From the NCBI GenBank assembly GCA_025917655.1, contig CP084617.1, positions 124,001 through 188,000 on the forward strand: a stretch of 64,000 bases of DNA, written 5' to 3'. Both the position numbers and the translations under genes were made by a program. Positions 39,801 to 53,100 of this stretch are shown here, piece by piece. Origin of the DNA: Chlorella sorokiniana (taxonomy: Eukaryota; Chlorophyta; Trebouxiophyceae; Chlorellales; Chlorellaceae). Below the pieces are notes generated by a model that was given only the letters and a program-made list of their open reading frames with translations, did not search any database and had not been told where the DNA came from. Position 1 is the stretch's first letter, and each line of letters opens with the position of its first letter.

Positions 39801-42800
39801 CGGGGCGCGTTGTGTTGTCATATAGTCACATGGGTACTGCCACCTATACCGCATGCCCACCTGGTACCGCATGTCCAACATGGACCCCATGGCGTACTTG
39901 ATGTACAGCCCGTCCTCCTTCTTCATAATGTCCTGCAAGCGGTACCGCCAAAACAACAGGCGTTGAACAGGGGCTGCGTGGCCTGATGGCGTCCCTACAA
40001 GGCCACTCAGCAGAAGCCCAGGCACGCTCCGGCTGGAAGCCTTGCGGCGAACTGTAGTCCACGGCTGGCAAGGTAGAAAGCGTGCTCAGCCCAACTGCCC
40101 ATTCACCACCTCAAGATCCCCCCCCAGCCCCCCCCACACACACCCCACCCACCCACCCACTCCCCGCTCAAACACAACACACACCACCACCACAAACACC
40201 CACCCACCACCCACACCTGCACATTCTCCATCAGCACATACTTGGGCTTGAACCACCGGGCATACTCGATGAACATGGGCAGCTGACGGTTGCTGCGCCA
40301 GACAGGGAGGGGCAAGGGCGGCGCGGTCACTCCCAGGGCAGCAAGGGCTGGCTCTTACAAGCTCTCGCCTTGAAGCCTCCTCCCATGCGCATGCATGCCG
40401 TGATTCCTGCACCAGCTCATAAACTCGCCGACCCAGCGCACCCGCAAGCTCTTGATTGAGTGCCAACCTCCAAAGCGCAACGCCCCCGCGGCCCCCTCCC
40501 CACAGCCAGCCACCACCACCACCCATCACACCCTTCAGCACAAACAGCCCCAGTGGATCCGCCAGCATGTGTGCATGGTTCCAATCCACCCAACAACACG
40601 AATGCGGCCCCTCTGCCCAGCAGCCGTGCTTCCGACACAGCTCACTGCCGCCCCCAGCGCAGCGCACCGCGGGTCTTTCAGGATGTCCTGCTCAGCGGCG
40701 TGGCGGTTGTTGCCCGAGATGCCCTGGCAGGGCGGCCCGCCGCAGATGAAGTCTACCTCTCCGGGGAAGGGGATGGCCTGGCGCCTGAGCAGAGGGGGCG
40801 TGAGCAACGGGGGCGGTGTGGGTACAGGGAGGCATGGGCACAGGGGGCGCATGCATAAAGGGGGCATGGGTACAGGGGGGGCGCAGGCAAAGGGGGAACG
40901 GGTGCTGGTTGCAAGAGGGCAGGCGAGAGAGGTTCGTGCGTTGAAGGTGCAGCAGGGCGGCTTCTGCTTCTTCCACTCAAAACCGGACCAGGGTAGCGGG
41001 GCGGGGCGACAGGGGAGGCTGTGGCCCCAGCTGACAAGAGAGCAACTGTGGCAGGCGCAGGCCCAGCAGCGGCGGCAGGCTGGCTCACTCGCGCAGGCGG
41101 CGCACAAAGCGGCGCAGCGCCTCCTCCTGCCCCTTGAGCTGGCGGCGGGCCAGCCACGCCTCATGCTGCCCGCCGCTGGGAGCCTCCATCACCACCTGCT
41201 CGCCATGCATGGGCAGCGCAGAAGCGGTACCATTTAGTGCGTGCAGGCGTGGGGTGTGGGTATGGTTGTGAGGGGCAAACGGTGCCACGAGAGGCCAGAG
41301 GAGCCCCCTCCCCAACTGGCAAACCGTGTCGACACCACTGCGGAAGTAGCGGCAGGCTGGCAGAGATCGAGTAAGAGAGAGATTTCTTGAGGGCTGAGGG
41401 CGCCGCACCTTGAACTCCAGCCAGCGCTCGTCGCGTCGGATGAAGCGCTCGAGCAGGCCGGCTGCGACGTTGCTGCCGCGCTCGCGGGCGACCGCTCCCC
41501 CAGCCTCACCTGCAAAATGTGGCTGACGCGCCCCACCTTGCCGCTACGGGGAGGCACACAGAGGGAGGGAGGCAAAGGGGAGGAGCGATGGGGCCTCAGT
41601 CAGGGGTGACGGCGGCTGGCGGTGCGGGCAGGCCACTTGCTTCAAGGAGGGGCAAGTGGCGCGTTCCAACCGCGGCCGCGGGCAGGCAGCGAGCTTGGTG
41701 GTGACTCGGCCACCCAGGCCAAGGCGGCAGCTTGAGAGCAGCTGGCGCTCACTGGTAGGGCAGGCAGTCGGCGTCAGAGATGGCCGCCTGGGCGTCGCCC
41801 CTGCCCCTGGCTGCGCGCTTGCCCTCGGCGGCTGCAACAGGAGGGCGGCGCCGCCGCAGGCACCGCAGACTACTGTCAACAGACTCTCCCAGCGGGGTGT
41901 TTTTGCCTGGCCCGACATGCAAGAGGCTCATCAAGCAATCAAGCAAGGGTGACGAAAAACGCTGGCGCGGTGCACACCTGGTGCATCCATCTCGTCACCG
42001 TCGTCCTCCTCGGGCTCAGGAGACTCCTCGTCTTCCTCGCGTGCTTCCTCCGGATCAGGGCTACCCCCTTCCTCCTCCTCCCCGTCCAGAAGCCCTGAAG
42101 CAGCGGCGACGGCTGCGCCACTGCCCAGCTTGCGGCGCTTGCCGCCGCCGTGGGTGGCGCCGCCGCGCCGGCCCTTGGCCGAAACGCTTGCTCCTGCCGG
42201 ATGGCGGGGTGGGGGCGTGTGGGTGGGGGCGCCAATGGGGGCAGGACAGCACCTCCAGCCAGGGGGATGATGCGGCTCCAGGCCGAGGCTCGAGGCTCTC
42301 ATTATCCATCATCCCGCAAACGCACTGGCAAAGGAGCGCCCGCAGCCAACCGCAGCGAGCGCAAGCCAAAGGCAGAGGGGAGCCGTCGGGTGGAGGAGGG
42401 CAGGCGGGGCGCTCACCGGACCTCCTGCTCGGCGCTGCGCGGCCAGGCAATCAGCGCGTCGTCGTCGCATCGCTGGTACGGCCGCTGCCCGTCCCATGGC
42501 TGTGGGAGGGGGACAAGACAATACTGGAGGAGCATGTGGGCAGGCAAGCCCTCGGCAGCTGAGGGATCGATATAATGACGCTGCGCAGCCAGCCCGCAGG
42601 GCGGCGTGTGTAGAGGCGGAGCCACTGTGGCGGCCCAGAACAGCCATGCTGGCGGCGCTGCGGCAGCCGGTCAGCCAGCAGCACGCACCAGCGGTGGCTG
42701 CCCTGTACAGCGCAGCTTCAGCTCGGCTGCCAGCTCGTACGTCGCCTTGCACAGCTCCAGGAACTCGTCGGTACCGGAGGTGAAGACCTGCGGGCACGGG

Positions 42801-45800
42801 AGGAAGCCAGCGGGAAGCTAAGCGCGACGCCAGGCAGCTGCAGCGCCGGCAGGAATGGCTGGCGTGGGGGCGGGGAGCCCCACACCGGGCTCCCGCAGAA
42901 GAGCATCCCTGGCAAACAGGCCGGTCCAGCTGCGAGGCCTCCCCCAGAAACAGCCGTACGCCATCCAAGCCCGCAGCTGCCACCCTGCGGCCCGAGCGCC
43001 AGCTGGCGGCAGCCCGGCAGCCCCACGCACGTGGCAGTGCTGGTTGTTGGCCTTGAAGGTGGCCGCCATGTCAGCCTCATAGTCGCACGCCCAGTCGGTG
43101 CGCGTCTGCACGCTGCGGTGGCGGCAAGAGGAAAAAAAAAAGAACAAAAAGAAACTCACGGTAAGCTACGTCTGTTTGGCTGCAGCAGGAACGCCCCGTG
43201 CTAAGGGAAATGTGTCTGTGGGGGCACCTCAGCAGCTTCAGCATGTCGGGAAGCCGGCGGCGGCTGGGCGAAGGCAGGCGGGGCAGGTGAGCGGCGGCGG
43301 CGTGGGCCCACCCGTCGGGGTCGGGGGTGCCGTCTGGCAGCAGGGACACGTGGTCGAGGTAGCCGAGGCCGCCCGCGCCGACGTACAGGTCCATGCCGCG
43401 CAGCACCTGGGAGGAAAGCACGAAAAAACGGGTAGGAGAGAGACGGCTGGTGAGCACCAGGGCGGCAGCCAGCGGGCGAGGGGAGGGGCAGGCTTGCGGG
43501 CCACCTCCAGAGCATGAGGCTCCAGAGCAGCCCGGCGGGGGGGGCCCGGCGCAGGGGATGGCGGCGGCGAACGCACCACGGGCGCCTGGGTTTGACGCCG
43601 CGCCGCCAGGAACCGTTCGCGCATCTCTTCGGCCACACCCCGTGGCACCTCAAACGTCAGGAAGCGCCGATCAAACTCTGCGAACGGAAGGTCAACCACA
43701 TTGTCATCAAAATTGTGAGAGCTGCAATGGTCAACAGCAGCACGACAACAGTCGGGCGCAACCGAAACGAGGTCAGGCTACGCTGGCACCGGCAGTCATC
43801 AGCATGGCAGCTCAGTGCCCCTGCCAGCAGCCCACACTCTGGCCCCCTTTCAAAAGAGCGACGCCCACCGAAGGTCCACCAGAACTGGCAGTCCTCGGGA
43901 GGGTCCTCCAGCGGGCTCACATACACAACCTGCACCTTGCTGCAGGGCAGCGCGCGGGGCGGGGAGGCGGCGGTGGCCAGCAGGTCGAGCGGGGCAGGCG
44001 GGCAGGCACCTCGCGCCAGCTGAACAGCCTGGCAGCTGGCTGACACAGCCGCGTGCTTGCAGCCCGGTCAATTCTCCACAGGAAAACAAACAAAACTCCT
44101 TTCTCCAATCAAGAACCGAAACTTAAGAAACGTGAAAGGGAGGCCCACCTTTCCAGGGTGGAGATGTCGTACTCATGGAGGTAGGCGGAGTTGTCGCGGG
44201 CGCGGAACACCTGGCGCTCGTCGAAACCCTCCACCGCTGCCAGGGTTGGGGCGGGGTTGGAAGGGGGGGGTCGGAGGGGGTGGAGGGGGCAATGTGGGGG
44301 TGCACAGGCTTTTTGTGGCGACAAGGGCCAGGCATCAATCTGTCCAAGAGTCGCGTGATGATTAATCAGCGAGTAGCTGACTGTGCGTCTGTATAGACGG
44401 GAGCTTGAAGATGCATAAGGAAACGCTGGGGTTTGACGCTGGGATGAATGCAGGCAGTACAAAGGCGCGGTATACACGAAGAGCGGCAAGGGGGCAGGGC
44501 GGCGGCCCCGCACCCATGCAGTACTCCTTGGCGGCCGCTCTGGCGGGCGCCGCCTTGCCCTTCTTGCCCTTCTTGCCGCCGCCGCCGCCGCCGCCCTCCT
44601 CCGCGTCGTCGTCGCCGTCGGCTGCAGGCCAGTGCCGATGTGGGCGAGCGGATCGGTCTGTGTAAGCTCGCGACGATCAAGGCTGGAGAGGCTGGTGGCT
44701 TGCGCAGTGCGTGCAGAGGCAGCGCGCCTCGGCACTCACCGGCGCCTCCAGCCCCCGGCCTTCCTCGCGTAGATGAGGGAGGTGTCCTGGTCGTGGCTGG
44801 CGTAGAACCAGTGTACCCGCATCATGCGCTTGCCCTGCAAAACCTCAGAAAAGGGGAGGTCAGCGGTCGGGAATCGGCGCTGAGGGAATCGTCGCTGCCG
44901 CTGCCGGGTGTGCTGCGCGCACGTGCCCATCCAGCCACTGCAGCACCATGCGCAGGCTCCTCCTCGGCCTCAGCCTGGCACAGCTGGCTGCGGCGAGGAC
45001 CCAGCGCTGGCACCCGCGCGGCGGCAACACGGCAGCACGCCCCTCTCCCCGCAGCGGCGCAGCGGTGCGGCGGCGCAGCGGTACACGGCAGTACATCGAG
45101 CTCACGTCGGGCGTCTGGTACAGCTCCTCCACCTGCGCCACGCTCCAGCCCTTGGCGTTTTCGTCCCCCATGTCTATTTGGATGAAGTCGCCGACGTAGA
45201 CCTGCGCGTGGCATGGCAGGAGCGCAGCAGTACAGTATGAGCAGTACAGCCTACAGCAATACATGATGCAGCAGGTGCCGGGCAGCCTGCTGGCAGGGGC
45301 AGCACGGGGGCTGGCGGCCCGCTCGCAGCCGCGAGCCAGCGCAGCGGATTCGGCGCTGGAACAGGAGGGACGTCACAGTCAGCTGGCGGCTGCGGCGGGA
45401 AGCGCATGTAGGGACGGCCGGCTGTGCAGCGCCCCCTAGCATACTGCTGGTGACTCACGTGTGCGTGGTCGCCCCGCCCCTCCTCCTGCTCGTCAGCCCA
45501 GAAGCCGTGGAAGTGGGCGGCGGCGGGCGGGTGGTAGGCTCGGTGCAGGCAGCCGCCGTCCTCGTGCCGCCCCCGCTCCGCGGCGGCCTGCGAGACCAGC
45601 CTGCGCCGTGCGTCCTCGCTCTTGCAGCCCACGAGGTCGACGAGGCGGCGGTCGGGGTAGCGCCGCGCGGCCTCGGCCTGCGCACGGGGCAGGGAGGGGC
45701 TGGAATGCAACATGGCGGGCGAGCGCATGGCAGCGTTCCCACAAAGAAACGGGCGTCCCCTCCTGTACGCCAGAGCGACGCGTGCCGCCTGGTTTGATTC

Positions 45801-45990
45801 GTACTGGCGGGTGGGCGTCGCGGCTCTGCTGTCCCAGCGCCGCAGCCCAGCCTTGTAAGGCGCCGTGGCAGCGGCGACGGCCACCGCGGGCGCGCACCTT
45901 TGGCATCGGCGCCCCCAGCCAGTGGAAGCCCCCGAGTACTCATCAGTCAGTTTACGGCAGTCCTTGACCTTGCAGAATGTCGTGGGGCGC
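33878..45990 (-). CDS. chromomethylase-type DNA (cytosine-5) methyltransferase
   Basis: This is a nuclear cytosine-5 methyltransferase built like plant CMTs, over some 12 kb with about 30 exons. From the N-terminus: a short Cys/basic block (KDCRKLTDEYSG), then RRYPDRRLVDLVG; a BAH domain with VGDFIQIDMGDENAKGW, MMRVHWFYASHDQDTSLIY and DNSAYLHEYDISTLE; catalytic motif I as GMDLYVGAGGLGYLD; TDWACDYEADMAATF; motif IV DFICGGPPCQGISGNNRH with the nucleophile Cys; FKPKYVLMENVQ; AAGNFGVPQGRWRCFMW; GDIFSDLPEVDNFEL; the target-recognition part with CDHRPYLCN, LPTGD-type MPTGDVLVPQWCITFKNGR and GRMGLHEIVAT; VVGRSEPHNLKVGHP, TTTIRENARMQ and QMGNAVCPQVAAALGR; and an acidic Glu/Ala-rich tail. I find no clear embedded chromodomain between motifs I and IV, where plant CMTs have one. 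Extra exons at about 37570-38610 form an insertion. The frame slips at 34861-34863 and 45929-45933. The first exon is not resolved. Confidence 0.9.
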
Positions 45991-46562
45991 GGGTCTGCAC
46001 CAGGGGGCGCAGGGGACGCAGGTCAGGGCGACGAGCACCTGCAGAGCCAGCCCGCCAGGCGACGGCAGCGGTGGCGGAAGCCTGCTTGACGCTTGTCGGC
46101 AGCGCGATGCAGGGTAAGGTTGCTGCTGTGTGATCCCAAGGACTCCAGCGACACACCAAGAGGGGTTCCGCGCTGGTGTCAACATTTGAGTGCAAGCTGA
46201 AAAGGCTGCAGCTTCTCCTGTTGATTGTGTTCTACAAACATCAGCAGGGCCACGACATACCTGCCATCGGTCCTCCGCTCGCCTACCCGGCAACTTACAA
46301 CCTGAGTGGAGCGTGTTGGCCCAGAGTGGGAACTCGTGCACACATTGAATAAATTTGTTGTCGCGGTGGTCAATTGCACAGCCCACAAATGAGGCCAGGG
46401 GCCTCCTCGCTCTGTAAATGACCTCCTTTCTATCCCCCTGTTTTTCATTCCGTTCAAATCCCACATGCCAGTATACGGCCTGTCAGGCTGTCTTACGAAT
46501 TTGATTCGGGTCGTGAGGCCTTTTAGTAGCTGCGTGGCCGCAGCTGCGCGGCCCTTGGCAGC
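45991..46562. promoter_or_regulatory. bidirectional upstream region, CMT | chromodomain protein
   Basis: About 570 bases lie between the first supported CMT exon and the chromodomain ATG. The stretch from 46200 to 46520 is clearly A+T-richer than its surroundings and has no convincing coding pattern, as expected for a shared promoter. The CMT first exon may also lie here. Confidence 0.45.
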
Positions 46563-49500
46563 ATGGATGACAATGGCTGCCGGCCGGTAGAGGTAGAGGC
46601 CTTCCTGCTGGTTGGACGCATTGTGGAGCGGCAGGATGGGCGCCGTGGAGTCGTCAAGTACAACTTTACGAAGTTTGGCACAGGCTGCCAGCACCGTAAG
46701 CCGGCCGTATGCCTTCCGCCTTTGCCAAGGTTCCAAATGTTTGCACTTTGACCCGCTTCGTGTCGGTGAGCGGCTTGAGCGGCGCGCCCTCGGCAGGGCA
46801 CTCGGGTGCCAGGGTTCCTGCCGGCGCCGCTCCGCCCCGCAAGCTTGCGCCCTCCCCCGCCCTTTCGCACTGCAGAGGGCCTACCTGTCTATTACCCCGC
46901 CAAGGAAGGTAGCAAGGTGGAAACTGAAATGGACACTGAGTGGAATTTCGCCGTGTTTTGGGACGATGACGATGATGGGGAGATTGAGATACTGAGCTTG
47001 GAGGAGGTGCAAGACATTGCCACCGGCGACTTCACAGAAGCCGAGTGGCTTCCCGAGTGCATCCGCAGGCTGGAGCAGGTGCGCAGCAGCCGCCCACTTG
47101 CGACGACGCGCCCGCCGGACCGGCAAAGGAGTGGGCCCTGCTCGCTGGGCGCCCGCCACGGCGCCGCGCGGCCGCGTTGCATTTTTCTGGCGCCCCTCTC
47201 TCGGCGCCCGCTTGCGGCTTGCAGCCAGCAGACCAACCTGCCTGGGTTGCTTGTACATTTTCTTGTTAACCACCGCAGGAAGGGTGGGGCCCCACCTGGG
47301 AGGATCTGGACGGCTCCAACGTCGCTCAATACCTGGCCAAGTGCCGGGCAGAGGCGGAGAAACAGAAGAAGAAGGCCACCGCCGCCAAGCGCCCGCGGCC
47401 GCCGCGGGGCCCTCTGCCAAGTCCGCCGCCAAGCCCAGGGCACCCAAGAAGGTGTGTGAGGGGGCCTGGGGCGTGTTGGCAGCTCTTCCCGCCATCCTGC
47501 GCATGTTCTCGGTGCCCGGGCGGGACCAACTCCTTTATGCGCTTGTGTACCGCTTGGCTTCAGCTTGTTCTTAGCTGTGGCTTTTGTCACCCCCTCTTCC
47601 TTTCTGTGTGCCTCAGGGCAAGGAGAAGGATCCTCTGGCCAAGCCTAGCGAGGGTCCCGGCGGCCTCGCTGCCCGCCTGCAAGCAAAGGCGGAGGCGCGG
47701 AAACGCAAGCGGGAGGGCGCCGCTGCCGACGGCGCCTCGCCCCCTCCAAGCGCTCGAGCGCGCTGGCCAGCCTTCTGCGGCCGGCCCCGCGCGCCCCCAT
47801 ACCGGCTGCGGCCGCCGCCGGCCTTGTGCCATCTGACAGCCCCGACACTCGGGAGGAGTCACACAGCGCTCTGCCCGTGGCTCAGGCTCGGCAGGCTGGC
47901 AGGAAGCCTGCGGCGGGTGGCCAGCAGCAGCGCCAGGAACAGCAGCAGCAGCAGCAGCAGCAACGCCAGCAGCAGCCACAACGAGGCGACAGCTCTGCAC
48001 GCGATGCCGGCAGGGTCGCAGCAGCTGCCGGCGGCAAGGGCAGGGCGGCGGCTGGTGCCAGCCCCGCTCCCCCAGCAGAGCGGCCGGGCGGTCATTCGGA
48101 CCGGCAAGAGCAGCAGCAAGGGCAAGCAGCTGCTGCTTTCCCCCAGCAAGAGCGCGCTGAGCAGCGGCAGCGCCAAGACGGCGCCGCCCGTGCTCTGCCA
48201 GCACGAGCAGCCGCCGCTGGCGCCACACGAGTCCGGTGAGCGACCGGCCATGCGCCGTGGGTCGCCGAGGGCGGCTCTGCACCGGCCGCGGCGTGCTCCC
48301 TTGCTGGCCTACCACAGCGGCCAGAGCTACCAAGCCTCACATCTGACTGCAGCATAAAAAACGCTGAAATGGAAGCCGCGCCCCCCTCCTTTTCCCCCAC
48401 AGAGCGGCTTGCCCGCTCCGACTGGGAGGACGACTGCGAGGCTGTGACCGGCCCAGGGGGCCACCGCGACGAAGTGCACTGGCGAGTCGGCTGCCATGCT
48501 GCCCCACGCAGCCCACACTGCTCTGCACGCACACAAACAAGGCGCCTGCTGCCCCCTCTGCAAAGGCGGTCCGCGACCGCGATCCCACAACCGGCAGACG
48601 GCAGGGTTTGGCGGTGTGCCTCCTCTCGGCCGGTTGTGGCGTGGGTGCGCCCGCAGCCTGAGCGCGCCTCCCTCACCCGCGCTGCTGCTGCTGCCTGCTC
48701 GCTGCAGGTTTGACCGTGTGCTGGGCCGGGATGGCTGCGTCTACCGAGCGTGGTCTAGCTCCCTTGTGTGAGCCGGGGCTGCCGCCCGTGCTGCCGCCTT
48801 GCGATTGATGCCAAAGTGGCCTGCACCGTCCTTAACAGGCCCCAACCCCTGCCATTCACCCGCCGCCCGAGCCGCCAGACCTGTGTCCGGCTGGGCAGAC
48901 CAGCCCTAGGCACCCCATCCGCTCATACCGTCCTGCTGCGCTCCTCTCGCCCAAGCGCGCCCCACACGCTCCGCCGCCGTGCCCGCTCCCCTCCCGCCCC
49001 CGCCCCGCAGCGTGCCCGAGGCGCTCTGCTTCCGCGGCAAGCGCGACAAGCGCCTGCGCAGCTGGAAGCTCAAGCCGTCGGAGGAGGCGGACTACACTGT
49101 GGAGGCGCTGGTGGGTCGCGCAGCCTCTCTCCTCCAGAGGGGCCCGCTTGCTTGGCTTGTGCACGCACGGCACAACGATGACAGTCCCCTTCCCCCAGCC
49201 CCCCCCGCACGCGTGCGGCTGCCCCTCCCCCTTCACACACACACACACACGAATACTCACACACCACACGCACATACACACACAGCCCTCTGCTGCCGCC
49301 CCCACGCACCCTCCGACAGCTGGCGGAGCGCGAGGACGAGCGCGGTCAGCCCTCCTACTTTGTCAAGTGGGCCGGATACGAGGCAGACCCAGCGCCAGAC
49401 GGCTGGCTCTCCCGCGCCGAGATGGGCAGCGTGGGTGGCCGCGCTTTCTTCCTGGCTCGTGCCTTTCTTGGCGGGCTCGACTTGTGTGTGCGTGTGTGTG

Positions 49501-49772
49501 CCATGGCCGCGTCTCAATCGTCTCAAAGCCTGGGACGGGAGGGGGCCGCTGGGGGCGGTTGGGCCGTCCAAAGCGGTTCTGTACACGGCGGTTGTACGTG
49601 GCCCCTCCTTGCCTTCGCTTCTGCGCTGCCTGAGAGCCCCCACACACACACACTGCTCCTTCCCTGTCCGCCGCCGCAGTGCCGCGAGGTGCTGCAGGCG
49701 TGGGAGCAGAAGGGGCGGCAGGCGTGGCAGGCCGCCTGCCGCCGCCTGCAGCAGGAGGCGGGGCTGCGGTGA
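46563..49772 (+). CDS. chromodomain protein
   Basis: This multi-exon gene opens MDDNGCRPVEVEAFLLVG. It continues with an acidic aromatic segment (EWNFAVFWDDDDDGEIEI, then LSLEEVQDIATGDFTEAEW) that I cannot assign, a Lys/Arg/Ala-rich linker (EKQKKKATAAKRP) and a long Gln/Ala/Ser-rich disordered part (47900-48240). Near the C-terminus is a chromodomain: EEADYTVEALLAER, YFVKWAGYEADPAPDGW and LSRAEMGS, with the Tyr, Trp and Tyr of the methyl-lysine cage visible. It closes with a helix CREVLQAWEQKGRQAWQ and TGA at 49770. Frame slips at 47392-47394 and 47740-47744 are restored by one C each, giving clean Lys/Ala/Ser-rich sequence. The last intron (49431-49679) has TG repeats at its 5' side and CA repeats at its 3' side. 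It diverges from the CMT gene. Confidence 0.76.
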
Positions 49773-50129
49773 TGGCGTGCGGGCTTCAGGCTGCTGTGAT
49801 GGCGGCGACCGCTCCTCGGCACGTCAGCCCTGGTCAGCGGGGCAGCCATGTGGCTGTGGCGGGCGCCCGCTGTGTGTGTGGACGAGAACTCACCCTCCAA
49901 CAGTGCCTGTTTCAGTGGCCTGTCTGGCGTGGCAGTCACAGCACTTGTTTGCTTGGTGTCACACTTCTGACCGCACCCGATTCTTGACAGACACTTGCAA
50001 CTCGCTGGACTGCAATTACCCTTGTAAATCTTTACAACATGGCGGCAGCATACGTGCATTGCAAGGCTGCCTCTCCAGCAGAGCTCACGCGCAGGCATGC
50101 CTGGGCAGGCTGTTACTTGCAGCAGACGG
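49773..50129. other. intergenic region between convergent genes
   Basis: These 357 bases between the chromodomain and NUP214 stop codons are moderately A+T-rich towards 50030. Nothing is recognised in them. Confidence 0.45.
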
Positions 50130-53100
50130 TCACTTGCGCGGCTGCCACATCGCGCCGCCCGCTGGCTTGGGCGGCGGCGCTGCAGGGCTGCCGCCAAAGC
50201 CGCCAAAGCCGGCGCCCGCCGCCTGCTGGCCGAAGCCGCCGAAGCCGGCGCCCTGCTGCGCAGCCGCCGCAAAGCCGGCCGTCTGGCCGAATCCAGATGG
50301 CTGGCCAAAGCCTGCCTGCCCAGCGGCGGCGCCGAAGCCTCCACCGCCCGCGGCAGCGCCGCCAAAGGCAGACGGCTGCGACGCCGCCGCACCAAAGGTG
50401 CTGGACTGGCCAAACCCGGGCTGGTTGGCGGCGGCGCCAAAGCCTGGAACACGGGCAGCGGAGAAAGGCGCACGCTTATGTATCGCTTACAAAGTAGTCT
50501 CTCCATGAATCCGCAGTGCGGCCCGCTGCTGATTATGGGCATGCACTGGAAGTACCAAGGGAATGCAGCACAGCAGCTGAGCCTCACCGCTGGACTGGCC
50601 GAAGGCGGGCGTGGCGGGGGCGCCAAAGCCGGGCGTGGCAGGAGCGCCAAAGCCGGGCGTGGCGGGAGCGCCGAAGGCGGGTTGGCCGGCCGCCGCTCCA
50701 AAGCCTGTGAGACGCGGGGAGGGGGCAGCCGCGGCAGTGAGCATGTTGCCTTCAGCATGACTTGCGTTCCCTTGGCTGTGTGAAAGCCCCTGTCCAAGAA
50801 ACAGTGCAACGCGCGTGATAGCCTACCTCCCGGCTGCTGGCCGAAGCCAACCGCTGCTGGAGCCCCAAACACGCTGCCCCCTGGCTTGGTTGGGGTGCCG
50901 AACGGTGCAGCCGGCGTGACGGCCTGGCCAAAGGAGCTGCCAGAGCTAGGGCTGCTCGCCGCCCCTCCAAACGCTCCAAAGGGGCTGGCTGCAGCGGCGC
51001 TTTGCGCCTGGAAGGCACCGCCTCCAAACAGCGAGCCAGCTGCGCTGCTGGCGGCCGCAGAGGCGCCAAAGGCGCCAAAGGGAGAGGCGGCGCCGCCGCC
51101 GGAGGGTGCACCGAACGTGGGTGCAGCGTTGCCGGCTGCCCCGAACACCGTGCCTGCACTGCTGGCTGCCCCAAAAGCCGATGCCGCGCTGCTCGCCGCA
51201 CCAAACACTGACGCAGCAGCACCATAAGGGGCCGCAGCGCTGCTTGCAGCACCAAAGCCGAGCGCGGCGCTGCTGGCTCCTCCAAACGTCGATGCACTGC
51301 TGCTGGCTGCACCAAACACGGATGCACTGCTGCTGGCTGCACCAAACACGGATGCACTGCTGCTGGCTGCTCCAAACACGGATGCACTGCTGCTGGCTGC
51401 TCCAAACACGGATGCACTGCTGCTGGCTGCACCAAACACGGATGCACTGCTGCTGGCTGCGCCAAAGATGGATGCGGGCGCCGCAGCGCTGCTGGCTGCT
51501 CCAAAGGGCGATGCCGGTGCTGCGGCGCTGCTGGCTGCCCCGAAAACGCTGCCTGGGGCGCTGGCGGCTCCCGAGGCGGCGCCAAACCCAAACGGAGCTG
51601 CGGCAGCGGAGCTCGCGCCGCCGAAAGCAAGCCCCTTGCCAAAGGGCGACGCTGCTGCGCTGCTGCTGCCCGCCGCGGTGCTCGCCCCGCCAAAGCCAAA
51701 GGACCCGAATCCCAGGGACGCTGTGGCGTCGCTAGGGGCGGCGGCGGCAGAGGATGCCGGGGGCGCGCTGAACAGCCCGCCGCCGCCGCCAAAGCCAGAG
51801 GACGTTGCCGCCGCTGACGACGCGGAAGAGGCTGCTGCAGCAGGTGCGGCTGCAGCCGCGGAGCTGCCTGCCGCAGAGCTGCCGGCCATGAACGAGTTGA
51901 AGCGCTGCTGGGCCGCGGCCGCCGCGGCGGCCGACGGCATCGGCGGCTGGTTGCCGCCGCCCGCCGCCTGCGCCATCTGCAGCAGCTTCTGCGACTCTGC
52001 CGCCTGCGCCAGGCTGGGCATGGGCGGCTGGGAGGCGGCGGGCTTGGTGTCCGCGGCGGCAGGCTTGGCTATTGCTGGCCCCACTTTTTCCAGCAGCTTT
52101 TGCGAGGCCGCAGCCTGGGCAAAGCTAGGCATCGGCGGCTGCGCGGCCGCAGCCTTGGGCTGGGCAGGGGCCGCTGCTGCCGACTGCGCCTTCTGCAGCA
52201 GCTTCTGCGACTCTGCCGCCTGCGCCAGGCTGGGCATGGGCGGCTGGGAGGCGGCGGGCTTGGGCTTGCTGGTCGGCTGGCCTGCAGCACGGAGCGGGAC
52301 GCAGAAGGCTAAGCATGCGTCGCTCTAGCGTGCACAGACGCTCAGAAGCAAACCGAGGGAAAACTGGAGGCGAATGAGTGGAAGAGAAGGGGAGCGTCAA
52401 GGCGGCAGGGGCGCACCAAGCGCCCGAACCGAGCAGGCTCCCCGCAGAAGGCAGCGGGGAGTCCTTGTAATAGCCCAGCCCGCTGCCATCCATCTTGAAG
52501 GCATAACCAGGCTTGGCGCCCAAACGCGGCGGCGGGGATGAAGGAAGGGTGGGGCGCGGGAGCGGCAGCGCCTGGAGCGACAGAGTGGGCAGAGGGCGTA
52601 GAAACGAGGGTGACCGGCCAGGGAGGTGCGGCACGTTTGAAATAATGAACCAGCCACAGGGAACAACAGCGACAACAAAACGGCTTGCAGAGGCAGCGCA
52701 GAGCGAGGACGGGATGGGGAGGCTTGCCTTTGCCGCCGCTGCCCGCAGGGCGCTGCCGCCAAAGCCACCAAACGCCGGCGCGGCAGTAACAGGCGCGCTG
52801 AACGAGCCGCCGCCGCCGCCTTGACCGACAGGCGCCCCAGCTGCCGCACCCCACTGTGGTGCCAAGCGACTGGATGGTTTGCTGGAGGGCTTGTCAGCGG
52901 CAGGAGCGCCGCGTGCAGGGGTAGGGCTGACAGGCGGGAGCTCTGGCGGCGGGGCGGGTGGCGGCACTGCTGCCGCCAGCTGAGGCTGGGTGGAAGGCTC
53001 ATCAGACGGCGGAGCGGTGACGCGCCTCTTGGCCGTCGTGACCCTGATCCCGCCGCCGTCTGCCTGGCAGCGCTGCAGCAGCTGGCCCCGAAGCTGGCGC

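Noticed and set aside
46179-46736. Minus-strand gene of 185 codons opposite the chromodomain start
   Set aside because: It overlaps the well-supported first chromodomain exon and the shared upstream region and has no conserved motif.
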